From Antilocapra americana (Eukaryota > Chordata > Mammalia > Artiodactyla > Antilocapridae): a stretch of DNA of 64,000 bases. The notes beneath the pieces were generated by a model, which saw only the letters and a list, made by a program, of their open reading frames with translations, did not search any database and was not told the DNA's origin. This document shows, in pieces, positions 1-10,999 of this stretch. The stretch covers positions 1,415,296 through 1,479,295 of the forward strand of contig ML664176.1 in NCBI GenBank assembly GCA_007570785.1, written 5' to 3'. A program made the position numbers and the translations under genes. The first letter of the stretch is position 1. The number at the start of each line of letters is the position of its first letter.

Positions 1-1411
1 GGAGCCACATGGTTAACACAGGGCAGAAAGTATATACAGTGTCAATATTTAGAGTGGCACTATTTGACCGACGGTGGTTTTTCCTTCTGCAGAGTAATTA
101 CTCTGTGTTTGGACTCTCGGTTTTCATAAAAGAAACTTGGCTTGCTAGCGATTACATATACCAAATGAACCTAAGCTTGAGTAAATGTTGAATAATGAAT
201 TAAAATGAAATTGCTGCTTGTGATGGGCGTTCCATGACTTTGTGTGGTTTTGGAGGCAATCATGCTTATGTCAGCCTCCTTGAACATCAGAGATGTCACA
301 CGCAACAACCTGGTCAGTGCTCCATTTGGCTGAAAGATGGAGAAAGTTCTGGAGATAAGCAGAGGCTCTTTCTTTATTCCTCTGACTGCAAATATAAGCT
401 GTCTAAATCTTCATACTTAGGTGCCAGAAACTCTCATAGGACAGGGTCTTCAGAGTTGCTCTCAGATCTCTGACACACAGCTGCTGAATGTTGACATCAC
501 CGATTGGAAAGGGTCACATCTCTTAGGACACACTAGAGGGTATTTAATGTTTAGCTTTCAAACAAGCAAATGGAATGGAACTGGTAAAATCCACTTTATC
601 CAAAACCCCTCAAAAGTATTTAAAGTCCCTATGTCCTTAAATTTGATTTTATTCTATAAGATCTGGACAATCTCCCCTACAGATCACTAAAGAGGCAAAA
701 AATAAGGGTCACATAATATCATCTGGAGCAAATGTTTATTCAGTCCTTGGGCAAGTAAAGAGGGAGATAGAGATAATGAGCAGAGGATCCTCTGGGAGAA
801 ATGCTGAGGGGTGAGGTAGGGACAGTTTATCCTGGGGGTGGTAGAGTATACACCTAGCCTAGTTGGAATTAAGAGAGAGCTTGGTTCTGATCTGTAGACA
901 GATGATCTATGATTGGGTTTATCAAAACATATATGCTTTTTAGAACAAAGATCTTTGCTGAAAGGAGGATTATTGTGTTTTTCTTAGATCTCAGTCCTGT
1001 CTCTGAACCCAAAGTTTCAGGGCCTTCCAATCTCTGCTCAAAGTCATTTTCTGCCATCATCCAAGGGAGCTGAGTTGGAAAATGAGTTCTTTTAACCCAA
1101 TTGGAAAGTATTTCCAGTTAAAATTTCTTTTAACTCAATTTGGAAAGTATTTCCTGTGCATCTTTCATGCTACTAGAAACAGGGGAGACAGGGGTAAAGA
1201 TGCTGTCCTTACACTCAAGGAGCTCGCAGGGAGACAAATGCCCAGTGAACAATGAGCTCCTCTTGTGGGCTAAATGAAAAATCATAGGAGTGTCCCCAGG
1301 TTAGCTGCAGTGGACAAAAGACTGTACCTGCTCTGGGATGTCTGTTTAAGACTCTGAGGAGCAGCATGTAATTGCAGGCATTGGGAGTAGGTGGGAGCAG
1401 TAGGAGGTAGA
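1..1411. other. Unassigned sequence
   Basis: I recognise no gene, exon or named repeat here. The open frames on both strands are short (under 90 codons) and show no motif. Apart from the local duplication at 1087-1154 the stretch looks unique. Confidence 0.5.
1087..1154. repeat. Two-copy tandem duplication, about 30-bp unit
   Basis: A segment starting TTCTTTTAAC and ending GGAAAGTATTTCC occurs at 1087-1115 and again at 1125-1154. The copies differ at two or three positions and lie 38 bp apart. It is a small local duplication with no known role. Confidence 0.8.
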
Positions 1412-1587
1412 TAGGGTTGCCAGATTTAGCAAATAAAACTAAAGAACACCAAGGTATATTTGAATTTCAAATAAACAACAAATACTTTTTTAGCATAAGT
1501 ATGTCCCATGCAATATACTAAATTTGGGGGTTACTTATCTGAAATTCAAATTTAACTGAGAACCTTGGATTTTAGCTGGCAACCCTA
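1412..1587. mobile_element. MER53-like MITE (non-autonomous DNA transposon)
   Basis: The 176-bp element begins TAGGGTTGCCAG and ends CTGGCAACCCTA, so it has perfect terminal inverted repeats. The ends carry TA, matching a TA target duplication of the Tc1/mariner type. The interior is also partly palindromic: a TTTGAATTTCAAATAA-like segment recurs inverted near 1540-1555. The structure and the GTTGCCAGATTTAGC start match the MER53 family as I remember it. The inverted repeats are certain; the family name is a recognition call. Confidence 0.75.
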
Positions 1588-1727
1588 ACGGCACAGGACT
1601 TGACTTGAACCTTTAATTGCTTACCATTTCACCAAAGACTGAGACAATGTGAATGTAGAAAGGCTTCGTCAAGGGAGGTCTCATCCAAGGGCAGGGTTTT
1701 GAAGACTGAAAATGAGAACCTAGGTCT

Positions 1728-1886
1728 TAGTTATTCAAAGTGTGGTCTACAGACCAGCAACAAAACATTATGTGGAAACTTTGGGAAATGCCAAATCCCA
1801 GGCATAACTCCAGATCTTGGAAATCAGAATCTGCATTTTAACTAGATTCCTGGCAACACATTAGCATCTGAGAATCTCTGTTCTAG
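1728..1886 (-). mobile_element. MER5A hAT-Charlie MITE
   Basis: In reverse complement the segment reads as the common MER5A element: a CAGAGATTCTCAGATGC-like start, a central block corresponding to AAATGCAGATTCTGATT, and the final ACCACACTTTGAATAACT block. It is an old, diverged DNA transposon fossil with no coding capacity. Confidence 0.75.
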
Positions 1887-2029
1887 GCAAGAAAGAGTAG
1901 AAGGTAAGAAAGTACGTTAAAAAAGTAAATGGCATCAGCAAATGCACAGACACCTAAAATAGCGTGGTGGTTTCTGCATGGAAAATCAGTCATTTGTTTG
2001 AGCCTCTACACACAGCCTTAAGGCTATCT

Positions 2030-2280
2030 ATCTATTTGGCTGTGATGGATCTTTGGCACAACACTTGGAGTCTTCGTTGCATCATGCAGGATCTTTCACT
2101 ACAGCTTGCAGGCATGCAGTGCACTCCGCTACAGCTGGAGTGCAGGGGCTCAGTAGTCATGGCACCCAGGCTTAGTCGTTCAGTGGCATGTGGGCTCCTA
2201 GTTCCCTGACCAGGGATCAAACCTGAATTCCTCTGCACTGGAAGACAGATTCTTAACCACTGGATCACCAGAGAAGTCCT
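2030..2280 (-). mobile_element. CHR-type tRNA-Glu SINE
   Basis: The reverse complement begins AGGACTTCTCTGGTGATCC, followed by AGTGGTTAAGAATCTG and a GTTTGATCCCTGGTCAGGG box-B-like block. This is the tRNA-derived head of artiodactyl CHR SINEs. The body then repeats the degenerate GCATGC/GCAAC-type units. Imperfect direct repeats (AGCCTTA...GCTATCT) flank it at 2014-2029 and 2281-2299 and probably are the diverged target duplication. Confidence 0.85.
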
Positions 2281-2539
2281 AGCCTTATTAATGCTATCTT
2301 GCACTTTATTTTTTGCAGAGATATTTTTCTTCCCCTCTCCATTATAGGAAGCATGATGGCCCATATTATTCTTACTTAGCGGGTGGTGAATAGTGAAAAA
2401 TTTATAGACATAAAACTTAGTTACAACATTAAACTTAAGCTAAATTATTTTAACTCATGTTCAAAAAGTACATGAAAAGTTAGTATGTAGTGTGCAGTGT
2501 GTTGTACCCTCTGCAGAGTGAATAATTTTACCGCCTATT
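2281..2539. other. Unassigned AT-rich sequence
   Basis: Apart from the CHR target duplication at its left edge I see no repeat, gene or motif in this stretch. Confidence 0.4.
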
Positions 2540-2672
2540 AAATAGGTGGTGTTTCTACATTTTACAAATGAGGAAGCTAAGATCTTAACATGTTGAGTAC
2601 TTATAAGTTTCAAAGGCAGGCTTTTAACCCAGGAATATCTGATCCCCCTAAACTATGCTTTTTGCCCATCGC
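2540..2672 (-). mobile_element. MIR SINE fragment
   Basis: The segment carries the reverse-strand MIR core: TTTTACAAATGAGGAAGCTAAG, then a diverged AAGGCAGGCTTTTAACCCAGG block and ATCTGATCCCC. It is an old, heavily mutated mammalian SINE. Confidence 0.7.
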
Positions 2673-2889
2673 TTTCAGATAATTGTAAACAAGGTGGATT
2701 TTTTTCTAATTTAAAAAAAATGGAAAATTAAGGTTAAACACTTTAAGCTTTGGATATTTAGATATATCAGGAAGCAGGTTTTTCAGGTTTGGGTTTGGTA
2801 TTTGGGAAGAGGGCAGCATTAACTTGTTCATTTCAACTATACATCCTTGTGTGTATGTATATTGATGGCCTCATTACTGGCCTAACATT

Positions 2890-3010
2890 TTCCCTTCTGT
2901 TCATTTATCTTAATTTCACCCTTCCTTCAAGGCCCTCCAAAGACCCTTTCTCCCTCAAAAGGCCTTCCTTCACAATTGGAGTTCACAGGGAGCCCTAGCT
3001 CCAGCCCCTC
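2890..3010 (+). mobile_element. Possible L2 LINE 3' fragment
   Basis: The CCTTCAAGGCCCTCCAAAG ... AAAGGCCTTCCTTCAC pattern resembles the L2 3' region, where a CCTTCAAGGC and an AGGAAGCCTTCCCTGA block are typical. It is short and diverged, so the call is weak. Confidence 0.4.
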
Positions 3011-3921
3011 CTCCCAGTTCTTTGTTCTTAATTGATTGTGTCTGTGGATCTTAAATTTCCCCTCAGTAGTGGAATCTTTTTAAAAAATACAATAAATATC
3101 ATGCACAAGCCCCATGTGAAAAAAGAAGTGGAGTTCTGAAATATCCTAGACCCTCCAAACTCAGCTCCCCGCCTTATCTTCCAAAGAATACTTGGGACAC
3201 ATGGGGAATATATTTTTGAAGGAAATGGATCTGTGTTACTTGTACTGCTGTCTCCATTTGTTTTCCTTCCCACAACTATCTATCTTCCTAAGTAAATAAA
3301 AGTCCCTTGAAGATGGAGGATACTGATTATTATGGGTACCACCTAACTCAAATCCCAAAATATAGCTCATGTACTCCTGGGTAAAAGAGGGTAGACTATC
3401 TGAAGTCCAATCATGAAAAACCTAAATTATGATCATTTTATACTTTTGTGTATCCTTCCATAATTCATAGTATAGTTTCTTCCAAGTAAAATATGTTTAA
3501 TCAATTCCATACATGCTGATTAATTGACTGCTGTATGGAGTTAACTGGATCATTTTAATCTTGTTGGCTGAAATATATTTAAATTGTATAAATTGACTGT
3601 ACTCTTTATAATAGCATGTTGTCAGTGAAAAATGTTTTTTAAAACTTCGAAATAGTAGGAATAAGAGCAACCTACATGCAGAAAGCAAAATAGCTGCCAT
3701 CTAATTTATAGGTTGTGGTGCTTCTGTAGAAATAAATATGTAGCTAGACATAGTGAATTATACATATCTAAATTCTGAATATACTCCTTGCTTAAGCATT
3801 TAAAAGTTTATTCTGATATCTTAATGATAGGTAATTAAATTCAATAAGATAGGTAATCATTGTAATGAAAACATTGCCAAAAATTCTGATGGACACATGA
3901 ATTGGCGTCTTAGTTTTAAAT
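3011..3921. other. Unassigned AT-rich sequence
   Basis: No recognisable gene or repeat. The open frames (81 codons or fewer) have no motifs and are interrupted on both sides. Confidence 0.4.
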
Positions 3922-4073
3922 GGTGCATCGAGATTTCCCGGGGGGAGGGAGGAGGGAGGGAGGAGGGAGGGGAGTTCTGGAGGGGGAGCATATGTAAACC
4001 CATGGTGATATCATGGCATTGTATGGCAAAAACAATAAAAAATAAAATAAAATAAAAGAGGAAAAAAAAATAA
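3922..4073 (+). mobile_element. 5'-truncated ruminant L1 3' end
   Basis: The fragment starts TGGTGCATCGAGATTTCCC and contains a G-rich run (3940-3987). It then reads through AACCCATGGTGATATCATGGC and GTATGGCAAAAACAATAA into an A-rich tail. The same 3' UTR is seen at 10653-10984. A short AAATGG repeat at both ends may be the target duplication, but it is weak. Confidence 0.85.
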
Positions 4074-4340
4074 ATGGAAGGCTCTGTCACAAGGAAAATT
4101 GTAGTTTCTCAAAAGTTAGGTGGGACAACTAGAATGCTCATGCAGCCATGTGTCTATTTATTTATTCACCAAACATTTATTGATCAACTTATGAATGCCA
4201 GGCACCTTGCTAAACACAGGTGGTTATGCCGTAACATAATACATGTATTCCAAAAAACCCCTCGTATTCTGTTAAAAAATAACAGAACTTGGGGATAAAA
4301 TAAAGTTAGAAGAGACCACTTGAGACCTAGGTAATTTGGG

Positions 4341-4632
4341 AACTTTCCTGGTGGTCCAGTGGTTAAGAATCTGCCAGCCAGTACAGGGGACACAGGTTTG
4401 ATCCCTGCTTCAGGAAGATCCCACATGTCATGGGGCAACTAATTTTGGGGGGCAATTGCCGGAGTGCCACAACTAGTGAAGCCCACATGCCTGAGGGCCC
4501 ATGTCCGCAACAAATGAAGCCACTGCAATGAGAAGCCCACACACCGCAACTAGAGAACTGCCCCTACTCACTACAGCCAGAGAAAGCCCGCAGGCAGCAA
4601 TGAAGAGCCAGTGCAGCCAAATACAAACAAAC
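4341..4632 (+). mobile_element. CHR-type tRNA-Glu SINE with target duplication
   Basis: The SINE head (CTTTCCTGGTGGTCCAGTGG, then AAGAATCTGCC and a GTTTGATCCCTG box B) is followed by the typical GCCACAACTAG/GCCCACATGCC body and an A-rich tail. The flanks CCTAGGTAATTTGGG (ending 4340) and CCTAGGCAATTTTGGG (from 4635) are a near-perfect target-site duplication, so both ends are well defined. Confidence 0.92.
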
Positions 4633-4650
4633 AACCTAGGCAATTTTGGG

Positions 4651-6699
4651 AACAGAGCATTAATAAACACAAGTAACAATATATAAAGGTGTTCTAAAAG
4701 GGTACAGCATAGTTACAAAGACATGTTACATTTCTAAAAAACTAGAATAAATACTTATTAAATAATTAGTTTCCAAAAGGCGATGTTATTAATACTTGGT
4801 AGAAGTGCATGTGAGGTGTAAGGGAGGTGGGGCCAAGGCTATGGAGGATCCTGCTACAGACCCTTGCAATACAGTATGAAGACAGAGCCAAGAGGAAGAG
4901 TAAGGTGGAGCAGTAGCTTTCCCACAAACAGACCTCAAGATGAGCATCTGAATGCAGGGAGTTTACTGAGAGGTGACCTCAGGAAGCACAGCATGGGAGG
5001 AGAGAAGTGAAAAAGGAAAAGGAGGAGAGTTGCTTCCCTTTATTAAGTGGCATTGCTGAGGAGCCACTATGGTGGGTAACTGGGACTCAGCCCCAAGTGG
5101 GACCCTGGCGGGTGGCAGATGACTCCTCAGACACTAATTCCCTGGCACTTCTTGCCAAATACACAAGCCACGCATTCCCTTTCAGAGGGCAGAGAATACC
5201 CTCAGTGAGGGAGAGTCAGACCGTGACTGACTGCTCCTGAAATCTTTTGCAAGTGACCCTAGTAGAAGTACGTAGGCTGGAAGGATCCTGGCAGGAAACC
5301 TACAGGGCCCCTGAGGGGACAAATGGGGAGTCAGCACACCGAGGCGAATTGGCTTCGGGTTCAGCACGGTATTCTTCCGTGGCTTGCTAGAGTCACTGTT
5401 TCAGTCTGCACTGCTGCTGTTTGGTGGAACAAGACTCAAGAGTTAGACGAATTGCCTACAAACCAATGAGACTTCCACATGACAGAGACACCATAACTGG
5501 GTATGAGCTCATGTGCATCACAGAGACCGCGTGCTATGAAAGAACAGATGGTACTGGATTACCGCCTTTGAGTGAAATTCTGAACAGTCCCTGATGGCAA
5601 GAAACTTCCAATCTAGTGAGAGAGACAGGAGTTCACAGCTCAGTGAGGTGCACACTGTGACAGAAGATGTTTCAAAATGTTATGCATCTCCCAAGGGAGT
5701 GCCCCGTCTACTCCCGGGGGACCAGGGAAGAGACAGTTCAGTTTAGTCCTGATGGATAGCCAACAGGGAGATGGGAAGGACAGAGGAAGAGGAGCTTAGG
5801 AGAACTCACTAGTGAGGCGTCAATGTCTGTTTGGAGTGACCTTCCAATGTCTGTTGGGAAGCCTTGCCTCCACTTCCATGAAGGTCACTAGAGACTCCTG
5901 GATGTCAGGGTTCAGCTTAAGTAAATGGAAAACACTAGACTCAAGAAATTGAGATCCTCAGAGAAAAATGTTAAGCCCTAAGGTCAGTGCTCAGACCTAT
6001 CCCTGCATCACCCAGAACCTGCCTGGCTGCCTGGTGTTGGATAAATAATAAATACCAGTCCCTTCTGTCCCTGGGATCAGTGTCCTGCCTTGACCTTGCT
6101 TATCAGATCAGGTAAGAAAGCGAGGTACTCCTTACCACATGTGGTCATTACATTTCCCATGGCATTTTTGCAAGAGGCCGGGCTGCTCCCCTGGCTGCTG
6201 TCCAGGTAGGTAATTATCTTGCCTCCTGTTCTAACTCCCTGGTGGTTTCAGTTGTAGGAGAGAGCCTCCTTCACTCCCATGTGATTGGCTGCCGGTGCTG
6301 AAAGGTTTCATTCTGGAAATCTGTTACCTTCTGCCCCGGAGCTCGGCTGGCATTCAGGGGTGAGAGAGGGTGTTTGAGGACAACTTGGCCAGGTCTATAC
6401 TTACTAAGAGAAGTGGAGAATTGAGACTGATTTCCTGGTAAAATGAGCACTAAATGTATTTTTTTTAAACTGTATGACTTCATTGTTTAAAAATACGAAA
6501 AACTGGACTGTGCTCGGAAAAGAACAAGTTCCCCATTCAAAACTACTGATATAAAATCTGTATTCTTTAACCTTACTACAAGAGTATGTCATTTTGGCAA
6601 ACTGGCCAATAATTATGGTGGTCAATTCCTTTGAAAGTGACACACCTGAGGAATGGGTATTTGAGCAGAGATGTACAGGAAAATCTATTTATCAACTTA
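4651..6699. other. Unassigned sequence, about 2 kb
   Basis: I see no gene and no confidently named repeat. A block at about 4930-5120 (GAGTTTACTGAGAGGTGACC, then CAGGAAGCACAGC) resembles the unclassified insert at 46810-47275, but I could not align them properly. 5200-5700 is moderately GC-rich and keeps several CpGs. Confidence 0.4.
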
Positions 6700-6835
6700 C
6701 CTCTCTCTTTCTCCCTCTCTCTCTCACTATCTTTCTTTACCTATCATCTACCTATATTTATTTTTCTTCCTTCTTATCTTTCTTTCTTGCATTCTATTCA
6801 TCCATCGTCTGTCATCTACCATCATTGCACACATA
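6700..6835 (+). repeat. Pyrimidine-rich low-complexity tract
   Basis: The strand is almost entirely C and T, with CTCTCT, TTTCTT and CTAC/CTAT-type units degenerating towards the 3' end. The overlapping open frames here, rich in Leu, Ser and Phe, are a direct consequence and are not genes. Confidence 0.85.
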
Positions 6836-7049
6836 GCCTTTTACCTCCTGCTATATAGATCCCTCATAGATACCCATCAACCCACAGTTGATGGTGTTCA
6901 CAGTAGTTCAATCAACAAACAGTTTCTGAGTACCCACAGTTGCACGGCCATATGACTCGGAAGATATGAAGAACTATAATGATAATACCTTCCCCTCTGC
7001 CCTCTGCACACTTTCAAGCAGTAATACAATATAATAAGACCAGCTCCAA

Positions 7050-7265
7050 AAGACATTAGACCTGAGTTTAAATTCTGACACCATTACCTCTGAGACTCTG
7101 AATAAGTCACACAATCTTTCCAATTCATAATTTCTTCACCACTAAATGAGGAATAATAATATTGGGACCTAGCTTATAGGGCAATAACAGATTAAAATGA
7201 GATACTGAAATTAAAATGCTCAGCATTGCATCTGGTACATAACAGGGCTCAATAAATGTTTGTAA
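7050..7265 (+). mobile_element. MIR SINE
   Basis: The order of blocks matches MIR: GACCTGAGTTTAAATTCTGAC, CTCTGAGACTCTGAATAAGTC, TTCTTCACCACTAAATGAGG, and the 3' end GCTCAATAAATGTTTG. It is nearly full length and old. Confidence 0.8.
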
Positions 7266-7294
7266 TCATTACTATAATAAAACCCACTAGGCAT

Positions 7295-7430
7295 ATTGGG
7301 AAGATCCCCTGGAGGAGGGCAACCCACTCCAGTATTCTTGTCTGGAGAATCCCATGGAAGAGGCAACTGGCAGGCTATAGTCTACAGGGTTTCACAGAGT
7401 CAGACACAACTGAATTGACTTAGCATGCAC
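7295..7430 (+). mobile_element. Bov-tA SINE lacking its tRNA head
   Basis: The Bov-A core is clear: GGGAAGATCCCCTGGAGG, AACCCACTCCAGTATTCTTG, GGAGAATCCCATGG and CAGAGTCAGACACAAC. The tRNA-Glu-derived promoter portion is missing. A perfect 12-bp repeat, ACTGAATTGACT, occurs at the SINE end (7409-7420) and again just downstream (7456-7467). Confidence 0.85.
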
Positions 7431-7521
7431 ACATGCACATACATACAAAAGCAAGACTGAATTGACTGGTCCTGCCCTTCTGTCATCCTCCAGCAGCTCT
7501 GAGATGAAATGATGCTCTGCA

Positions 7522-7690
7522 GCCATGAGATGGTGGTTAAGAACATTGGCTTTGTGGTCAGATAAACCTGAATCCCAGGTTGGAATCCCAGCTTTGTTAC
7601 TTATTAGCTCAATGACCCTGGATATGTTAAATAACCTCTCTGAGCCCTGGTTTCCTCATGGTAAAACAGGATAGTTATAGGATAAAATTC
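7522..7690 (+). mobile_element. MIR SINE
   Basis: A good MIR match: GGTGGTTAAGAACATTGGC, GGTCAGATAAACCTGAATCC, ATCCCAGCTTTGTTACTTA, CTCTCTGAGCCCTGGTTTCC and the GTAAAACAGGATAGTTATAG end. Confidence 0.88.
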
Positions 7691-7731
7691 AGCAACTCTA
7701 TAGTCACAATTCATAGGTTCTATACCTACCA

Positions 7732-7954
7732 CATTAAAAAAAAAGTGAAAGTGTTAAGTCACTCAGTCATAACTGATTCTTTGCGACCTCATGGACTGTA
7801 GCCTGCCAGGCTCCTCTGCCCATGGAATTCTCCAGGCAAGAATATTGGAGTGGGTGGCCATTCCCTTCTCTGGGGAGTTCTTCCCGACCCAGGGGTTGAA
7901 TCCAGGTTTCTTGCATTACAAGCAGATTTTTTTTTACCATCTGAATCACCAGAG
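7732..7954 (-). mobile_element. Bov-tA SINE with target duplication
   Basis: Reverse-strand Bov-tA: CACTCAGTCATAACTG, GGACTGTAGCCTGCCAGGC, TCCAGGCAAGAATATTGG and the degraded tRNA-like head near 7900-7950, which contains a T9 run. TATACCTACC at 7721-7730 and 7955-7964 is a perfect 10-bp target-site duplication. Confidence 0.92.
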
Positions 7955-7969
7955 TATACCTACCCCATA

Positions 7970-8224
7970 GAGAGCACCAAATAAACGGTAGTCCTTAGTC
8001 TCAGACATAAGGATAGAGAGCATTTGATGATTTGACCAAAGGAGTCAAAATACAGCTGCTTTTATTATCTTTATCAACCAAAAAATATCTGTTATTGAGT
8101 ATTTACCTAAAGCTAAGTTGAAAGAAATACTGTCCCTGGAGGTCTCATGAAGGGTGGCCCTCCCTCTACATCCGGAACCCAGGCCGGGCCATCCTGTAGA
8201 AGCAGGCTCCTGCTGACTGTAACT
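7970..8224. other. Unassigned sequence
   Basis: No gene or repeat recognised. Confidence 0.4.
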
Positions 8225-8770
8225 TGGGCATTATGCTACTCGCTTACATTGGGGAACAAGGCAGCTATCATTTGCATGAAACTCACAATTGAGTTTAAGC
8301 AAAAACATTGAGATCAAGGTCACTCTTTCAAACAGTATTCCTATTTGATGACTCACGGGAGGAAAATCACTTATGTTTCAGTTCCTTGAAAAGTTGGAAA
8401 TTTTTGTATTACCTTTAGTGACTTCATTGAAATGTAGAATATGCCTAACTGATATTAACCTTGACTTTATTACTAGAGTCTCTGTTTTCTCTTTATCTTG
8501 TTTTCTCCTTCAGTTTATTATGTTTTTGCATTACACATATGCAAGCTGTCGCAAATGCTTTGCGGAACAAGGTAGAGAATAAATAAATAATGAAATGAAA
8601 TATTCTTGCAATGCTAACATTATGTTCTGCAATGTTTGGATTATTGTCCAAACGGAGTCGACCTATGACCATAAAGAATCCTAAATTTGCAATGCTTCTT
8701 ATCTGTACTGTAGGGTCTTTCCAGAGCATTCTGACTTAAAGAATCTTCCATTGCCTAAGGACAGTTCTTT
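8225..8770. promoter_or_regulatory. Candidate conserved non-coding element
   Basis: This repeat-free stretch contains an octamer-like CATTTGCATGAAA and several TTGCAAT/GCAAATGC motifs. It has an inverted repeat GTTTGGA-N6-TCCAAAC (8634-8653) and retained CpGs (CTGTCGC, TTGCGG, GGAGTCGACC). No long frame suggests an exon. Its status as a regulatory element is inference from texture only. Confidence 0.2.
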
Positions 8771-8924
8771 AACCAAGACTCAGGTTTTTAAAATTATAAA
8801 ATACGAACAGTTGTATAAATCTAATGATGATAATAAAAGTTACTAACTTCTCAACACCCATATCAGACACGATGCAGAAAACTTCACAAATGTCCTATAG
8901 TTAAATATTTTCCAGACATATTTG

Positions 8925-9085
8925 ATCTCATAATAACTTTATGATACAGTCACTAACCCAATTTACACATGAGCACTCTGACATGCAAAGAAGTTATCTG
9001 CCCATGAGGACACGGCTAAGAAGTGACAGATTATTAGCTGAATCCAGAAGAACTCACACTATGGCACTCAGAACCACATTCATAT
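8925..9085 (-). mobile_element. MIR SINE
   Basis: Reverse-strand MIR blocks: TCTCATAATAACTTTATG, CCAATTTACACATGAGC, ATCTGCCCATGAGGACACGGC, and GAATCCAGAAGAACTCACAC. Diverged but in the right order. Confidence 0.7.
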
Positions 9086-9089
9086 TGTT

Positions 9090-10637
9090 GCTGATTTAGT
9101 TTCAGCGATATGACATTTTCTGTTATAATTAATTCAGCAAAAGGACATACACATTGTGAACCTGATTTTGGTTGTGAAGTTTTGGTTTACTTATAATTTT
9201 TTATATAATATAAAATTCAAAAGGACTTGTACCTCATTTTATGGTTGTATATTTTACATGTTATCATAAAACTAATTTAACAGTAGGGATATGAAAGACT
9301 TTTTTCCCTGCTGGAAGGGTTGATATATTTTTCTGGTTGGAGATATATTGATTCCCAATATGGAAGCTTTTTTTTAAAAATCTTTTATATGTTTTACCTT
9401 AAATTTTTAACATTTAAACATCACTGAGAGGAAAAAGAGAACCCATTGAGATGACCAAGAAAGGTGAGATTTGGATTAGCTTTGAAAGAGATGTGGAAGG
9501 CAAATTTGAGTGACAGCAGACAGTACTCCACCACCACCACTCCCCACCCCATCCCAATGCAAGTGATTCTAGATTGACTTGGCTCACCTGGATGGCTAAA
9601 GGATGTCCTTCATCCCACACTGTTCCAAGTTGGGCCCTTCAAAAGCTGGGGGCTTTGCAAGAGGAGCTCCAGGCACACAAGAGGAAATAAATAGAACACA
9701 CTGAAAGTCTACATAAACTAGGCTGTCAGAGCAAGGGTCTGCAGTGGAAGTAGACATGGGAGAGAGAAACCAGAATCAGAGCCAAGCCAGAACAACACAG
9801 TGGATGGCTCTGAATGCAGAGTTTAGACTTAAAGCAACGGGGAGGCAGTGCTTATCACTGAGTAGGAAACTGGTATGAAATAGATGGTGTTTTCATACCA
9901 AGTCAGAGGATGACTAGAAGAAGGGAAAACTTGCTGCACTGAAAAGAGTATTGGTTGGGTTTACCAAGGTGGAGATTAAACAAGTGGAGTTAAGGCTGGA
10001 GGTGAGTAGCCCTCCTTCACTCCCCAGGTAATGAGGACACTGACATTTCCATCTAGAAGTAACTTATCTGCACTGGTGAATACAGATGAATTATGCCTAG
10101 AGCCTCAGCTTCCCTGATGGTTCCCCAAGTTTAGGTCAGATCCATAAATATAATGGAGAGATCTTAAGATTGCCCCCTTGTCCTGCTGGTAAAGCTTGTG
10201 CCTACAATATCCCACTGGGACTAAAAATCACACTGAGATCCACAAGTATGTTTCTAACAGTGCTGGGCAGCAGCTAGTTCAGAAAGACTCTGCCCGGGGT
10301 AGCTGCTGCAATCAACTTTCTCACTTCAGGTTTCCGTCATAAAGAACTTGTCTGAAGGTCTCATGCAGAGAATTCAATTTATATCATCTAAACAGGTGCA
10401 ACGTAAAGAGTACCTCACTGACTCCTGGAGTCGGTAGCAGTCACCATGTTTACCTTTCCATTTTTTCTGGTTTCTGGGGGAGAATGAACTAAAATTCATA
10501 TGTTACAATTAAAAAACATTAACAGCAAACACCAGAAAGAACAAGCAACTAGTTAATGTATTATTTAAGGCCTTATTACACTTTAGCCATCAAGGACAAT
10601 CATTTATTCTGAGAAGGATTTTTTTTAATCCATTATT
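9090..10637. other. Unassigned sequence, about 1.5 kb
   Basis: No gene and no confidently named repeat. A 10-bp perfect hairpin lies at 9871-9900 (TGGTATGAAA / TTTCATACCA, 10-nt loop). Confidence 0.4.
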
Positions 10638-10652
10638 AAAAGCTTAAGGGTC

Positions 10653-10984
10653 GTATATATGGAATTTAGAAAGACAGTAATGAGAACCCAACATGGGAGA
10701 CAACAAAAGGAATGCAGATGTATAGAATAGACTCATGGACTTTGTGGATGAGGGTAAGGGTGGGATGATATGGGAGAAGGGCATTGAAGCATGTTAATTG
10801 TCATGTGTCTAATCAATCGCCAGCCCAGGATTGATGCTCGGGACTGGTGCAGCGAGATTTCCCGAGGGGGAGGGAGGAGGGAGGGGGGACCCGGAGGGGA
10901 AGCATATGTAAACCCATGGTGATATCATGACAATGTATGGCAAAAACAATAATAAAAAATAAAAAAAATAAAAAATAAATAAAT
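10653..10984 (+). mobile_element. 5'-truncated ruminant L1 with perfect 15-bp target duplication
   Basis: The fragment covers the 3' end of a ruminant L1: TATATGGAATTTAGAAAGAC, ACTCATGGACTTTGTGGATG, a G-rich run at 10866-10890, AACCCATGGTGATATCATG and an A-rich tail. AAAAGCTTAAGGGTC at 10638-10652 recurs at 10985-10999. The preceding ATT gives a TT|AAAA nick site typical of L1 endonuclease, so the boundaries are exact. Confidence 0.95.
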
Positions 10985-10999
10985 AAAAGCTTAAGGGTC

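Noticed and set aside
3940..3987. G-rich run as a promoter or CpG island
   Set aside because: It lacks CpGs and is part of an L1 3' UTR that recurs at 10.87 kb.
6594..6955. Overlapping Leu/Ser/Phe-rich frames suggesting a membrane peptide
   Set aside because: They come from a pyrimidine-rich low-complexity tract that is open in three frames at once.
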